This document shows, piece by piece, positions 17,064-25,689 of a stretch of 64,000 nt of DNA. The position numbers and the translations under genes are program-made. The notes beneath the pieces were generated by a model. The model saw only the letters and a list, made by a program, of their open reading frames with translations, searched no databases and was not told where the DNA came from. This stretch comes from Devosia rhodophyticola. GTDB taxonomy: Bacteria > Pseudomonadota > Alphaproteobacteria > Rhizobiales > Devosiaceae. Position 1 is the stretch's first letter. The number at the start of each line of letters is the position of its first letter. The DNA is taken from contig NZ_CP118247.1 in assembly GCF_028816475.1 (NCBI RefSeq), positions 434,001 through 498,000 of the forward strand, read 5' to 3'.

Positions 17064-17861
17064 ATGGCAAAGCAATTTGTGCAAATACCGGCCACCGTTC
17101 CCCCACTGCCCAAGATGGTCGATCATCGACGGCATCTGGCATTAGGGGCGTCGTTCGGTTGGCTGGCCGCGGGTTGGCGCGACATGATGGTCAATCCGTT
17201 GCCCAGCCTGATCTATGGACTTGGCGTCGCGCTTTTGTCAGCCATTATCCTTTGGGCGATGAGCCTGATGGGTTGGGAACAGGTGCTATTTCCGGCGCTG
17301 GCCGGTTTTTTAATTGTCGCCCCCCTGCTCGCCACAGGACTTTATGAGAAAAGCCGGCGGCTTGAAGCGGGTGAGCCGGTATCGCTTTGGGTCATGGTGT
17401 TTCCCAAGCGCGGTGGTGGGCAACACCTGCTCTATGTCGGGGCCATTCTGGGCCTGTTGATGATGGTTTGGATGCGGGCGGCAGTCCTGCTTTACGCGCT
17501 GTTTTTCGGGCTGCATCCGTTTCCGGGGTTCGATCATATTCTGGAGTTGCTGTTCAACACCCCGACAGGCATCGCCTTGTTGATCACCGGCACGCTGGTG
17601 GGCGGATTGTTCGCTGCCTTTGCCTTTGCGATCAGTGCGCTTTCCATTCCGATGATGCTGGACAAGCGTATGGATGCGTTTTCCGCCATGGCCACGAGCA
17701 TGTCGATGGTTTGGAACAATCTGGGCGCCATGCTGGTCTGGGCGGCGATTGTGCTGGTGCTGACCCTGGTCAGCCTTGGCACAGCACTGATCGGACTGGT
17801 GGTGATCTTTCCGCTATTGGGTCATGCGACGTGGCATGCCTATGTGAGCACGCGGCGATAG
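17064..17861 (+). CDS. DUF2189 family integral membrane protein
   Basis: This 265-residue protein has about six hydrophobic segments and matches the DUF2189 (COG5473) family, including the WLAAGWRDM and GLYEKSRRLEAGEP segments in the first half. The biochemical role of the family is unknown. It sits between the cbb3 structural genes and the copper ATPase gene ccoI, one base before the latter's start, so it is in the operon. A membrane role in oxidase assembly is possible from context only. Confidence 0.82.
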   Translation: MAKQFVQIPATVPPLPKMVDHRRHLALGASFGWLAAGWRDMMVNPLPSLIYGLGVALLSAIILWAMSLMGWEQVLFPALAGFLIVAPLLATGLYEKSRRLEAGEPVSLWVMVFPKRGGGQHLLYVGAILGLLMMVWMRAAVLLYALFFGLHPFPGFDHILELLFNTPTGIALLITGTLVGGLFAAFAFAISALSIPMMLDKRMDAFSAMATSMSMVWNNLGAMLVWAAIVLVLTLVSLGTALIGLVVIFPLLGHATWHAYVSTRR

Positions 17862-17862
17862 G

Positions 17863-20112
17863 ATGAGCTGCCGCGTGCCATCACCAGCCATTGCTGAAGC
17901 AGCGGTGGCGCCCGCGCCGATGGGGCCAGCGGCCAACGAATTGTTGCTGGCAAGCCGTGTGCTGCCACACGGAATTCGGCAAGCAGATCTGTCGGTACCC
18001 GGTATTCACTGCGGCAATTGCGTGCGCTCGATTGAAAAGGCACTCATCAGGTTGGACGGCGTTGAGAGCGCCCGGGTCAATCTTTCGACCAAGCGGGCTG
18101 GCGTGCGCTGGCGCGCCGACAAATCGCCGCCACCGCTGATTGAAACATTGGCCAATCTGGGGTTTGAAAGCCACCTGCATGATGATGGGGACGAGCCGCG
18201 CGACGGGACGCTAACGGGGCTAATCCGGGCGCTTGCCGTTTCGGGCTTTGCGGCGATGAACATCATGATGCTGGCGGGTTCGGTCTGGGCTGGTGCCGAC
18301 CCGGCAACCCGCGATATTCTGCACTGGATCTGCGCGGGACTGGCGCTACCGACCCTACTCTATTCGGGGCGCATCTTTTACCTGTCCGCCTGGAAAGCAT
18401 TGCGATACGGGCGCACCAATATGGACGTGCCGATCAGCATTGGAATTACGCTGGCCTTCCTGTTGAGCCTTTATGATACGACACAGTCGGGCGAGCAGGT
18501 CTATTTTGATGCCAGCGTGTCGCTGGTGTTCTTCCTGCTGATCGGGCGCACGTTGGACCATTTGATGCGTGAACGCGCGCGTACGGCAGTAAAAGGCCTA
18601 GCGCGCATGGCGCCGCGCGGTGCGCTGGTGCTGCATGCCGATGGGGTGCGTGACTATCTGCCGGTGCGCGAAATCGAACCGGGCATGACCATCCTATTGG
18701 CGGCAGGGGAGCGCGTGCCGGTCGACGCTATTGTCCTTTCGGGCACCTCGGACCTTGATCGCAGTCTGGTCAGCGGGGAAAGTGTGCCGGTCGCCGTGGG
18801 GCCAAAGGCGCGGCTTGAAGCCGGCACGGTCAATCTGACCGGTCCACTGACCATTCGCGCCGAGGCGTTTGAACAGGATTCGACATTGGCGGCGATGATC
18901 CGTCTGATGGAAGTGGCGGAAGGCGGGCGCAGCCAATATCGGCGTTTGGCGGATCGGGCGGCGGCGCTTTACTCGCCAGTGGTGCATCTGACGGCGCTGG
19001 TGACGTTTGTTGGCTGGATGGCGCTGGATGGCGATCTGCATCAGGCGACGACAATTGCCATTTCGGTTTTGATCATCACCTGCCCCTGTGCGCTGGGACT
19101 GGCGGTGCCGATGGTGCAAATGGTGGCGGCACGGCGCCTGTTTGCCGCCGGGATCATGGTCAGGGACGGCTCAGCGCTCGAGCGGCTGGTCGAGATTGAC
19201 ACGGTTGCTTTTGACAAAACCGGGACGCTAACGCTGGGCAAGCCCGAATTGACCAACAGGGCCGGCATTGCCCCGGACCAACTGGCATTGGCGGCAGCGA
19301 TGGCGGGCCATTCGCGCCATCCCTATTCCGTTGCCATTGCCCGACTGGCGCAGGGCGACGAAGCCATTGAGATCAGCGATATCAAAGAAGTTGCCGGGTT
19401 TGGAATCGAGGCGCGACGCGCAGGCAAATTATATCGATTGGGGCGAGCCGATTGGGCGCTGACTGGCGATAAAGACGTCAGTGGCACTGTATTGAGTTCC
19501 GATGGCGCGCTGCTAACGAAATTTGTTTTTTCCGACCGCTTGCGGCCTGACGCGACCGGGGCGACGGCGACGCTGGAGCATCAGGGCCTGGCGCTGGAAA
19601 TCATTTCGGGCGACCAGTCTGGCATGGTTGCGGCGGTTGCCGGGCAACTGGGCGTGACAAGCTATGAAGGAGGCATGTTGCCGACAGAAAAATCGGCGCG
19701 GATCGAAGCGTTGGCGGCGGCGGGACACAAGACATTGATGGTTGGCGATGGCCTGAACGACGCGCCGGCGCTGGTTGCCGCCCATGTTTCAATGGCGCCG
19801 GGGAGCGCTATCGACATTGGCCGCAACGCTGCCGATTTCGTATTTCTGCATCAAGATCTGAGTGCTGTGCCGCAGGCCATTGCCGTGGCGCGGCAAGCAC
19901 AGGGTCTGGTGCGGCAGAACTTTGCGCTGGCAATCCTCTACAATGCCGTTGCCCTACCGATTGCCATTTCGGGCCATGTCAGCCCGTTTGTCGCGGCAGT
20001 CGCCATGTCGGGCTCTTCAATTGTTGTTGTGTTGAATGCATTGCGGTTGAGCCGTGGCGGTCGCAGTGCCGAGTCACCGACCATTGGGGCAACAGCCGAG
20101 GCGACGCCATGA
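17863..20112 (+). CDS. ccoI: Copper-type P1B ATPase for cbb3 oxidase assembly (CcoI/FixI)
   Basis: This 749-residue P-type ATPase has an N-terminal metal-binding domain with GIHCGNC (cysteines at residues 50 and 53), the membrane metal site CPC at residues 407-409, the phosphorylation motif DKTGTLT at 451 and the hinge GDGLNDAPAL. The family exports copper to the periplasmic side for insertion into the cbb3 catalytic subunit. It overlaps ccoS by an ATGA junction. The linkage to ccoNOQP and ccoS separates it from general copper-resistance pumps such as CopA. Confidence 0.92.
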   Translation: MSCRVPSPAIAEAAVAPAPMGPAANELLLASRVLPHGIRQADLSVPGIHCGNCVRSIEKALIRLDGVESARVNLSTKRAGVRWRADKSPPPLIETLANLGFESHLHDDGDEPRDGTLTGLIRALAVSGFAAMNIMMLAGSVWAGADPATRDILHWICAGLALPTLLYSGRIFYLSAWKALRYGRTNMDVPISIGITLAFLLSLYDTTQSGEQVYFDASVSLVFFLLIGRTLDHLMRERARTAVKGLARMAPRGALVLHADGVRDYLPVREIEPGMTILLAAGERVPVDAIVLSGTSDLDRSLVSGESVPVAVGPKARLEAGTVNLTGPLTIRAEAFEQDSTLAAMIRLMEVAEGGRSQYRRLADRAAALYSPVVHLTALVTFVGWMALDGDLHQATTIAISVLIITCPCALGLAVPMVQMVAARRLFAAGIMVRDGSALERLVEIDTVAFDKTGTLTLGKPELTNRAGIAPDQLALAAAMAGHSRHPYSVAIARLAQGDEAIEISDIKEVAGFGIEARRAGKLYRLGRADWALTGDKDVSGTVLSSDGALLTKFVFSDRLRPDATGATATLEHQGLALEIISGDQSGMVAAVAGQLGVTSYEGGMLPTEKSARIEALAAAGHKTLMVGDGLNDAPALVAAHVSMAPGSAIDIGRNAADFVFLHQDLSAVPQAIAVARQAQGLVRQNFALAILYNAVALPIAISGHVSPFVAAVAMSGSSIVVVLNALRLSRGGRSAESPTIGATAEATP

Positions 20113-20282
20113 GTAGTCTCTATTTTTTGATCCCGATATCAATCCTGTCGGGCGCTGCCGGACTGGCCATCTTTTTCTGGTCGCTGCGTAATGGCCAGTA
20201 TGAGGACATGGATGGGGCAGCCGAACGCATCCTTTATGAGGATGACGAGCCCCTGCCCGGGCGGTCAGACCATCGAGAATGA
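20109..20282 (+). CDS. ccoS: cbb3-type oxidase assembly protein CcoS
   Basis: This 57-residue protein begins MSSLYFLIPISILSGAAGLA, one membrane helix, followed by FFWSLRNGQYEDMDGAAERIL, the CcoS signature (short linker then acidic tail). CcoS is needed for cofactor insertion into cbb3 oxidase. The ATG overlaps the ccoI stop. Its last 18 bases overlap the convergent CDP-alcohol phosphatidyltransferase gene. Confidence 0.92.
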   Translation: MSSLYFLIPISILSGAAGLAIFFWSLRNGQYEDMDGAAERILYEDDEPLPGRSDHRE

Positions 20283-20876
20283 CTTCCAGCCCCACCACCA
20301 GCGCGTCAGCGTCGTAACAAGCGCCAGAACGGCAAAGACTGTGGCAAACAGGGCAAATGTATGGGGAAATACGCAGATCAGGGCAAATAGCAGAATCGTC
20401 TCTGCCCCCTCAGTTATGCCGCCCAGATAATACAGCCCCTTTTTGGGCATGCTGAGGGATTTGAGCCCGCGCCGTTCGGCGATCACGGCAAAGGCCAGAA
20501 AGCTGGAGCCGGTGCCGATGAAGGACAGCAGCAGGAACGATCCCGCCAGCCCGTTGGCTACAGGATCGGCCAGGACAAAGGCAAAGGGGATGGCGGCGTA
20601 AAAAAAGAAGTCCAACGCGATATCGAGAAATGCCCCGCGATCGGTGGGGCCGCGCTGCCGGGCGATGGCGCCATCCAGCCCATCCATGAGCCGGTTGGCG
20701 ACGATCAAGGCCAGCCCCAGCCAGTAGTAATGCAAGGCGATGGCTGGGACGGCCAGCATGCCGGTTATAAATCCGACAATGGTGACGCCGTTGGCGGTGG
20801 CGCCGAGTTTGGCCAAAAGGCGTGCCGGAGGTGCGAGCACACGCTCCTGTGGGGGGATCAGTACGCTATCAAACAT
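20265..20876 (-). CDS. CDP-alcohol phosphatidyltransferase family protein
   Basis: This 203-residue membrane protein contains the family motif D-G-x2-A-R-x8-G-x3-D-x3-D as DGLDGAIARQRGPTDRGAFLDIALD near residue 64, holding the metal-binding aspartates. Family members transfer a phosphatidyl group from CDP-diacylglycerol to an alcohol. The acceptor alcohol cannot be told from sequence. It runs convergent with ccoS and overlaps it slightly. No operon partner overlaps; the gene downstream on the other strand is unrelated. Confidence 0.88.
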   Translation of the reverse strand: MFDSVLIPPQERVLAPPARLLAKLGATANGVTIVGFITGMLAVPAIALHYYWLGLALIVANRLMDGLDGAIARQRGPTDRGAFLDIALDFFFYAAIPFAFVLADPVANGLAGSFLLLSFIGTGSSFLAFAVIAERRGLKSLSMPKKGLYYLGGITEGAETILLFALICVFPHTFALFATVFAVLALVTTLTRWWWGWKSFSMV

Positions 20877-20947
20877 GCTCGTTCGTTTCCTCTTGCACGC
20901 ATTTGGCCACGAGCCCGCAATTGCCGACCCGCTGCGTTATGCAGCGC

Positions 20948-21394
20948 CTAATGGGCTGCTGCAGTGCTGTTGGTGCCCTGCGCCATGGCCTGGAAAACCA
21001 GCCCAAGCACCGCACCGTAGACGAGATGCAATATCAGCGTCATGACCGGGGCCATAATACCCATGTTCAATCCGAACAGGCCAGCACCGGCCATTGGCAT
21101 GACCAGGATCATCATCATCAACCAGGCGCCAGCACCGAAGACCATGCCGCTGACAGCAGGGCCGCCGGGCAATCTGGCGCGAATGAGGGCATAGGCGCCG
21201 CCCCAGATCATGGTGCCAATGATAAAGTGCATCAGCCAACCGAAGGCAACCGATTGCAAGCCGAGCATGTTGGTGATCATTGCGGTGACGTCCAACCCGG
21301 GCATCAGGCCCATCATGGATTTCATCACCATGAGCGCGGACAAAACAACGGTGGCAACGAAGCCTGCCACAAAGCCTTTGTAGATCACGGACAT
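20948..21394 (-). CDS. DUF6789-like small integral membrane protein
   Basis: This 148-residue protein consists of four hydrophobic helices rich in methionine and glycine (for example VVLSALMVMKSMMGLMPGLD near the start) and resembles the DUF6789 family, whose function is unknown. I chose the ATG at 21394 because AAGGAGA lies eight bases upstream; an upstream ATG would add nine residues without a ribosome site. The gene is single and divergent from the ECF sigma gene, so it could be controlled by that sigma factor, but no clear promoter pair was recognised in the 182 bases between them. Confidence 0.65.
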   Translation of the reverse strand: MSVIYKGFVAGFVATVVLSALMVMKSMMGLMPGLDVTAMITNMLGLQSVAFGWLMHFIIGTMIWGGAYALIRARLPGGPAVSGMVFGAGAWLMMMILVMPMAGAGLFGLNMGIMAPVMTLILHLVYGAVLGLVFQAMAQGTNSTAAAH

Positions 21395-21576
21395 TTTTGT
21401 CTCCTTGTCTGCTTTACTCATGCTTTAAGCTGGGCAGCGAATTTGCCATTCCAGCCTTGGCAGTGACGCTATGTCTATTGAGAACGTCCTGCGTTACACA
21501 TCAATGACCCCGGTCTCGCGGCTGGATATTTGAATTCGCGTTGTGTGGGATGGGTTGCGCGACCTTTGGAGAGTTG

Positions 21577-22230
21577 ATGAGGGGCCAAAAACCGACTGCT
21601 GCAATGAGCGATGAGTTGCTTGTTGTCGGGCTCAAGAAGGGCGACGAGGCCGCGTTTCGGCAGATTTTTGCGCGCGAGAACGCGGCATTGCTGGCATTTG
21701 CGCGCAATTTCGTGCGCGAAAGCGCGGCGGCCGAAGAAGCGGTGCAGGATACCTGGGTCGCGGTTATCGGTGGCATCGGGCGCTTTGAGGGGCGTTCAAC
21801 GCTTAGAAGCTGGATATTTTCGGTACTGGCCAATATTGCCCGCACCAAAGCCAAGCGCGATGGGCGCGTGCTGTCGTTCTCGGACATGGGATATAATGAC
21901 CCGGCGGTCGATCCGGACCGGTTTAGTGGCGATGGCACCTGGCTGTCACCGCCCGGGCGCTGGTCCGAAATCAATCCCGAGCGCATTCTGGGTGGACGGC
22001 AATTGTTGGCCCACGCCATGGCGGTGCTCGAGCAACTGCCCCCCAATCAGCGGGCCGTGGTGCAATTGCGGGATCTGGAAGGATTGAGTGCTCCTGATGC
22101 CTGCGAGATCCTCGGAATCACCGAATCCAACCAGCGCATCTTGCTGCACCGCGGGCGATCGCGCATTCGCGCAGCCATCGAAGTGCTAATGGACACCGAA
22201 AAGGGCGAACAGTTTGACCCGACGAAATGA
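21577..22230 (+). CDS. ECF-type RNA polymerase sigma factor
   Basis: This 217-residue protein has sigma region 2 (about residues 15-85, with DEAAFRQIFARENAALLAFARNF and RSWIFSVLANIART) and region 4 (about 150-205, LPPNQRAVVQLRDLEGLSAPDACEILGIT). The long linker between them, with FSDMGYNDPAVDPDRFSGDGTW, is typical of ECF factors paired with short zinc-finger anti-sigma proteins. I chose the ATG at 21577, which has GGAG upstream; the ATG at 21604 lacks a ribosome site. The anti-sigma gene follows after 98 bases. Sterol-desaturase-type, TVP38-type and flavoprotein reductase genes follow on the same strand and may be its regulon. Confidence 0.9.
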   Translation: MRGQKPTAAMSDELLVVGLKKGDEAAFRQIFARENAALLAFARNFVRESAAAEEAVQDTWVAVIGGIGRFEGRSTLRSWIFSVLANIARTKAKRDGRVLSFSDMGYNDPAVDPDRFSGDGTWLSPPGRWSEINPERILGGRQLLAHAMAVLEQLPPNQRAVVQLRDLEGLSAPDACEILGITESNQRILLHRGRSRIRAAIEVLMDTEKGEQFDPTK

Positions 22231-22328
22231 GGACCCTGCGAACTTGTAACAAATCTGTCCGTGAACAAACTAACCAAGTGTCACGAGCCGAACGCGCGTC
22301 GGCAAGCGGCAATTGTAGGAGAATAAGA

Positions 22329-22568
22329 ATGCTCACCTGTAAGGAGCTTGGCGAACGCGCCAGCGACTATCTTGATAGCGAGATGAACTGGCGCGACCGG
22401 GTGTCGGTGCGGCTGCATCTGATGATGTGCAAACATTGCCGCGCCTATATGGATCAGTTGGCCAAGACTGTACAATTGTTGCGCGACGATGCCTCAACAG
22501 TTGATGCGGGCGAGCCTGACCCGCGTCTGATCGCGCTGTTGTCGAAACGCTCGGGCGAGGCAAGCTGA
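22329..22568 (+). CDS. Short zinc-finger anti-sigma factor
   Basis: This 79-residue protein begins MLTCKELGERASDYLDSEM and contains the H-x3-C-x2-C zinc-binding (ZAS) motif as HLMMCKHC near residue 35. The domain wraps around a partner ECF sigma factor and releases it on a redox or other signal. An AGGAG ribosome site lies seven bases before the ATG. There is no membrane span, so it is a cytosolic sensor. It sits directly after the ECF sigma gene, its obvious partner. Confidence 0.85.
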   Translation: MLTCKELGERASDYLDSEMNWRDRVSVRLHLMMCKHCRAYMDQLAKTVQLLRDDASTVDAGEPDPRLIALLSKRSGEAS

Positions 22569-22581
22569 GCATGGAGGCGGG

Positions 22582-23400
22582 ATGAACGCGCTCGAACTCC
22601 CCTTGCCCGAACCGGTCATCCGCCTCGGCTCATTTCTGATCATCTTTGTCATTCTGGCCATTTTCGAGCTGACTTCACCGCGCCTTGAGCGGCCAGAAAT
22701 GCTGGCCGCCCTCAAGTCGCGCCGCTGGTTCACCAATGTTTCGGTGTTGATTATCTCCTCGGTCAGCCTGCGGATCATTTTTCCGGTGGCGGCCGTCGGC
22801 ACTGCCTTTTGGGCGGAAACGCAGGGATGGGGATTGTTCAATCAGCTGGCCATACCGGGCTTTCTGGCCGGGATCGTGGCCATTGTAGTGCTGGATTTTG
22901 CGGTCTGGTTTGAACATGTGCTGAGCCACAAACTGCCCTGGCTCTGGCGTATTCACCGCATGCACCATTCCGACACTGGATTTGATGTGACCACCGCCCT
23001 GCGCTTCCATCCCCTTGAAATTGTGCTCTCGATGTTCTGGAAGGCTGCAATCGTTATTGCCCTGGGCGCACCGGCATGGTCGGTGCTGGTATTTGAGGTG
23101 GTGCTCAATGGCACGGCAATGTTCAATCACTCCAATGTGGCACTGCCGCTCTGGGTGGACCGGTTATTGCGCAAATTCATCGTGACGCCCGACATGCACA
23201 GGGTCCACCATTCGAGCACGCCCGCTGAAACCGACAGCAATTATGGTTTCAACCTGTCGATCTGGGATCGACTATTTTCGACCTATACCCAGCAACCGGC
23301 GGCGGGGCACGAAGGCATGGAAATTGGCTTGAAAGCCTATCGCGGCAAGGAACCCTCGGGGCTTTGGTGGATACTCAAACTCCCGTTTGCCAAGCGCTGA
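22582..23400 (+). CDS. Sterol desaturase / fatty acid hydroxylase family membrane protein
   Basis: This 272-residue membrane protein has four helices and the histidine clusters that bind a di-iron centre: HVLSH, HRMHHS and DMHRVHHSS. The family inserts hydroxyl groups or double bonds into lipids using oxygen. It starts 13 bases after the anti-sigma gene, so it is in the same transcript as the ECF sigma system. A lipid-modification role in an oxidative or envelope stress response is plausible. The lipid substrate is unknown. Confidence 0.88.
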   Translation: MNALELPLPEPVIRLGSFLIIFVILAIFELTSPRLERPEMLAALKSRRWFTNVSVLIISSVSLRIIFPVAAVGTAFWAETQGWGLFNQLAIPGFLAGIVAIVVLDFAVWFEHVLSHKLPWLWRIHRMHHSDTGFDVTTALRFHPLEIVLSMFWKAAIVIALGAPAWSVLVFEVVLNGTAMFNHSNVALPLWVDRLLRKFIVTPDMHRVHHSSTPAETDSNYGFNLSIWDRLFSTYTQQPAAGHEGMEIGLKAYRGKEPSGLWWILKLPFAKR

Positions 23401-23427
23401 TCGCGCGCCCGTGGAGAAAGAACTGTC

Positions 23428-24174
23428 ATGGCCGAGAACGCGACAAAACCCACCGGGCGCCGTTTCCTGCGCTTCCTGCCGCTCGGTATTCTGGCCGGCA
23501 TATTGATTGTCGGGCTGCTTTTGGGATGGCAACGCTATTTCACGCTCGATTATCTGGCCGAAGTCCGCACCACCATCAAAACTTTTGCCGCCGAACAGGG
23601 GATTGTTGCCATATTGGGCTATGTGCTGGCCTATAGCGTGGCCGTGGCCGTGGCGTTCCCTGCAACCTGGCTGCTGACATTGATTGGCGGTTTTCTCTAT
23701 GGCTGGCTATTTGGCGGGGTGCTGGCGGCGGTTGGTGCCACCATCGGTGCAACAGCCCTGTTCTGGGCGGCGCGGACCGCTTTTGGCGACTGGCTGCGAG
23801 AACGCGCAAAGGGGACGGCCAGCAAGGTGGCAAGTGGATTTGAAGGCAATGCCTTTAGCTATCTGTTGGCATTGCGTCTGCTGCCGATCCTTCCATTTGC
23901 GCTGGTCAATATTGTGCCTGCCCTATTCAAAATTCCAACACGCATCTATGTGGCGGCAACTTTTTTGGGCATTCTGCCTGGTGTTTTCGTTTACGCCTAT
24001 CTCGGCCAGGGTATCGAGGGTGCCTTGTCCCTCGCGGCGGAAAGCGGGCGAACAGTGGGGCTGGGCGATCTGGTGACACCCGAAATTACGCTTGGCCTTT
24101 TGGGGCTGGCCCTGCTGGCCTGCGTGGCGCCTGTCTACAAGTTTATCCGTTCGCGCCGCCAGCCCGCCGGATAA
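23428..24174 (+). CDS. TVP38/TMEM64 (DedA-superfamily) membrane protein
   Basis: This 248-residue protein has a first membrane helix at residues 14-33, then the VTT/SNARE-associated domain with GGFLYGWLFGGVLAAVGATIGATALFW-like packing (core GGFLYGWLFGG) and LRLLPILPFALVNIVPALF near residue 150. Members are lipid scramblase-like or transport proteins of the inner membrane. It lies 27 bases after the sterol-desaturase gene and 60 bases before a flavoprotein reductase gene. TVP38 proteins next to mercuric-reductase-like proteins are a recurrent pairing in bacteria. Confidence 0.88.
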   Translation: MAENATKPTGRRFLRFLPLGILAGILIVGLLLGWQRYFTLDYLAEVRTTIKTFAAEQGIVAILGYVLAYSVAVAVAFPATWLLTLIGGFLYGWLFGGVLAAVGATIGATALFWAARTAFGDWLRERAKGTASKVASGFEGNAFSYLLALRLLPILPFALVNIVPALFKIPTRIYVAATFLGILPGVFVYAYLGQGIEGALSLAAESGRTVGLGDLVTPEITLGLLGLALLACVAPVYKFIRSRRQPAG

Positions 24175-24234
24175 TCGGCTCTGTAACGCGACAGCGGTTC
24201 GCAACACCAATGCACAACCAGTCAGGACTTTTAT

Positions 24235-25683
24235 ATGCCAGAAGCCAGTGCACGCCCCTCCACCATCGAGTGTGACCTTTGTATCATTGGCGCGGGGTCT
24301 GCGGGGCTGACAGCGGCTGCGGGCGCCGCTCAACTTGGGGCAAAGGTCGTGCTGATCGAGCGCGGTGAAATGGGCGGCGATTGCCTCAATACCGGCTGCG
24401 TACCATCAAAATCACTGATCGCCGCAGCACATATGGCGCACAGTTTTACGGCTGGCCTTGAAATGGGCGTTGGCGAAGGACTTGCGCCGCGGATCAATTT
24501 CCAGGCCGTACACGACCATATTCACGGCGTTATCGGCCAGATTGCGCCGCACGACAGTGTTGAGCGTTTTGAATCACTTGGCGTGCAGGTTCTCAAGGAA
24601 AGCGCGAAGTTTACCGGCCCGGACCAGGTGGTCGCCGGTCCCTATACTGTCAAGGCACGGCGCTTTGTTGTGGCGACCGGATCGCGCGCCGTGGTGCCAC
24701 CAGTGCCGGGTTTGCGTGAGTTGGAACCAATGACCAACGAAACTGTGTTTGATCTCACCGAACTGCCCGAGCATTTGCTCATTGTCGGCGGTGGTCCGAT
24801 CGGGCTGGAAATGGCGCAGGCATTTGCGCGACTCGGCTCCAAAGTCACAGTCGTCGATGTGGCCACTATCCTGCCCCGCGACGAACCGGAGGCGGCTGAA
24901 CTGGCGCGCAAGAAACTGGGGGACGAGAGAATTGTCCTTTATGAGAATGCCAAGTTGATCGACCCCAAACGAACAGCTGACAGCGTGTCGGCGACCATTG
25001 AGGCCAATGGCGAAGACCACCAGATTGCGGCCTCCCATATTCTGGTGGCGGCCGGGCGGTCGGCCAATGTCAATGACATCGGGCTGACCGCAGCGGGTGT
25101 GGAGTTTACGCCTAAGGGCATTACTGTTGATGGTCGACTGCGCACCAGCAATCGTAAGATATTTGCCGTTGGGGACGTGGCCGGAGGTCCACAGTTTACC
25201 CATATTGCGGGCTATCACGCGGGGATTGTCATTCGCAATGCCTTGTTCGGACTTCCAGCCAAGGTGGATTATGCGGCCCTGCCGTGGGTTACCTATCTTG
25301 ATCCCGAGGTTGCCCATGTTGGCCTGGTTGAATCGGAGGCCCGCAAACAGCACGAGGACGTGCAGATCCTGGTTGAGCACTTTGATGAGAATGATCGCGC
25401 TCAAACCGAAAAACGGGTGGAAGGCTTTATCAAGCTGGTTTTGACCAAGCGAGGCAAGGTTGTCGGGGCGACTGTTGTCGGGCCCCACGCCGGCGAGTTG
25501 ATTGGAATTTGGGGGCTGGTGATCTCCGGAAAACTGTCGCTCGCAGCCGTTGCGGGCATGATTGCGCCCTATCCGACGCTTGCCGAAATTTCAAAACGGG
25601 TGGCAGGCTCTTACTATAAACCCAAGCTTTTCAGCCCTTTGACTCAAAATTTTGTCAAACTGATTCAACGTTGGCTGCCCTGA
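24235..25683 (+). CDS. Pyridine nucleotide-disulfide oxidoreductase (mercuric reductase-like)
   Basis: This 482-residue flavoprotein has the FAD site IIGAGSAGLTAAAG (about residue 18), the redox-active cysteine pair in GGDCLNTGCVPSKS, an NAD(P) site IVGGGPIGLEMAQ (about 183), the FAD-contacting FAVGDVAGG and a C-terminal dimerisation domain. Unlike true MerA it lacks an N-terminal HMA domain and a C-terminal cysteine pair; the tail ends LIQRWLP. It also lacks the HxHPTxxE end of lipoamide dehydrogenase, having APYPTLAEISK instead. The substrate is therefore unknown; a general thiol or metal redox role in the ECF cluster is likely. Confidence 0.85.
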   Translation: MPEASARPSTIECDLCIIGAGSAGLTAAAGAAQLGAKVVLIERGEMGGDCLNTGCVPSKSLIAAAHMAHSFTAGLEMGVGEGLAPRINFQAVHDHIHGVIGQIAPHDSVERFESLGVQVLKESAKFTGPDQVVAGPYTVKARRFVVATGSRAVVPPVPGLRELEPMTNETVFDLTELPEHLLIVGGGPIGLEMAQAFARLGSKVTVVDVATILPRDEPEAAELARKKLGDERIVLYENAKLIDPKRTADSVSATIEANGEDHQIAASHILVAAGRSANVNDIGLTAAGVEFTPKGITVDGRLRTSNRKIFAVGDVAGGPQFTHIAGYHAGIVIRNALFGLPAKVDYAALPWVTYLDPEVAHVGLVESEARKQHEDVQILVEHFDENDRAQTEKRVEGFIKLVLTKRGKVVGATVVGPHAGELIGIWGLVISGKLSLAAVAGMIAPYPTLAEISKRVAGSYYKPKLFSPLTQNFVKLIQRWLP

Positions 25684-25689
25684 AATGGC

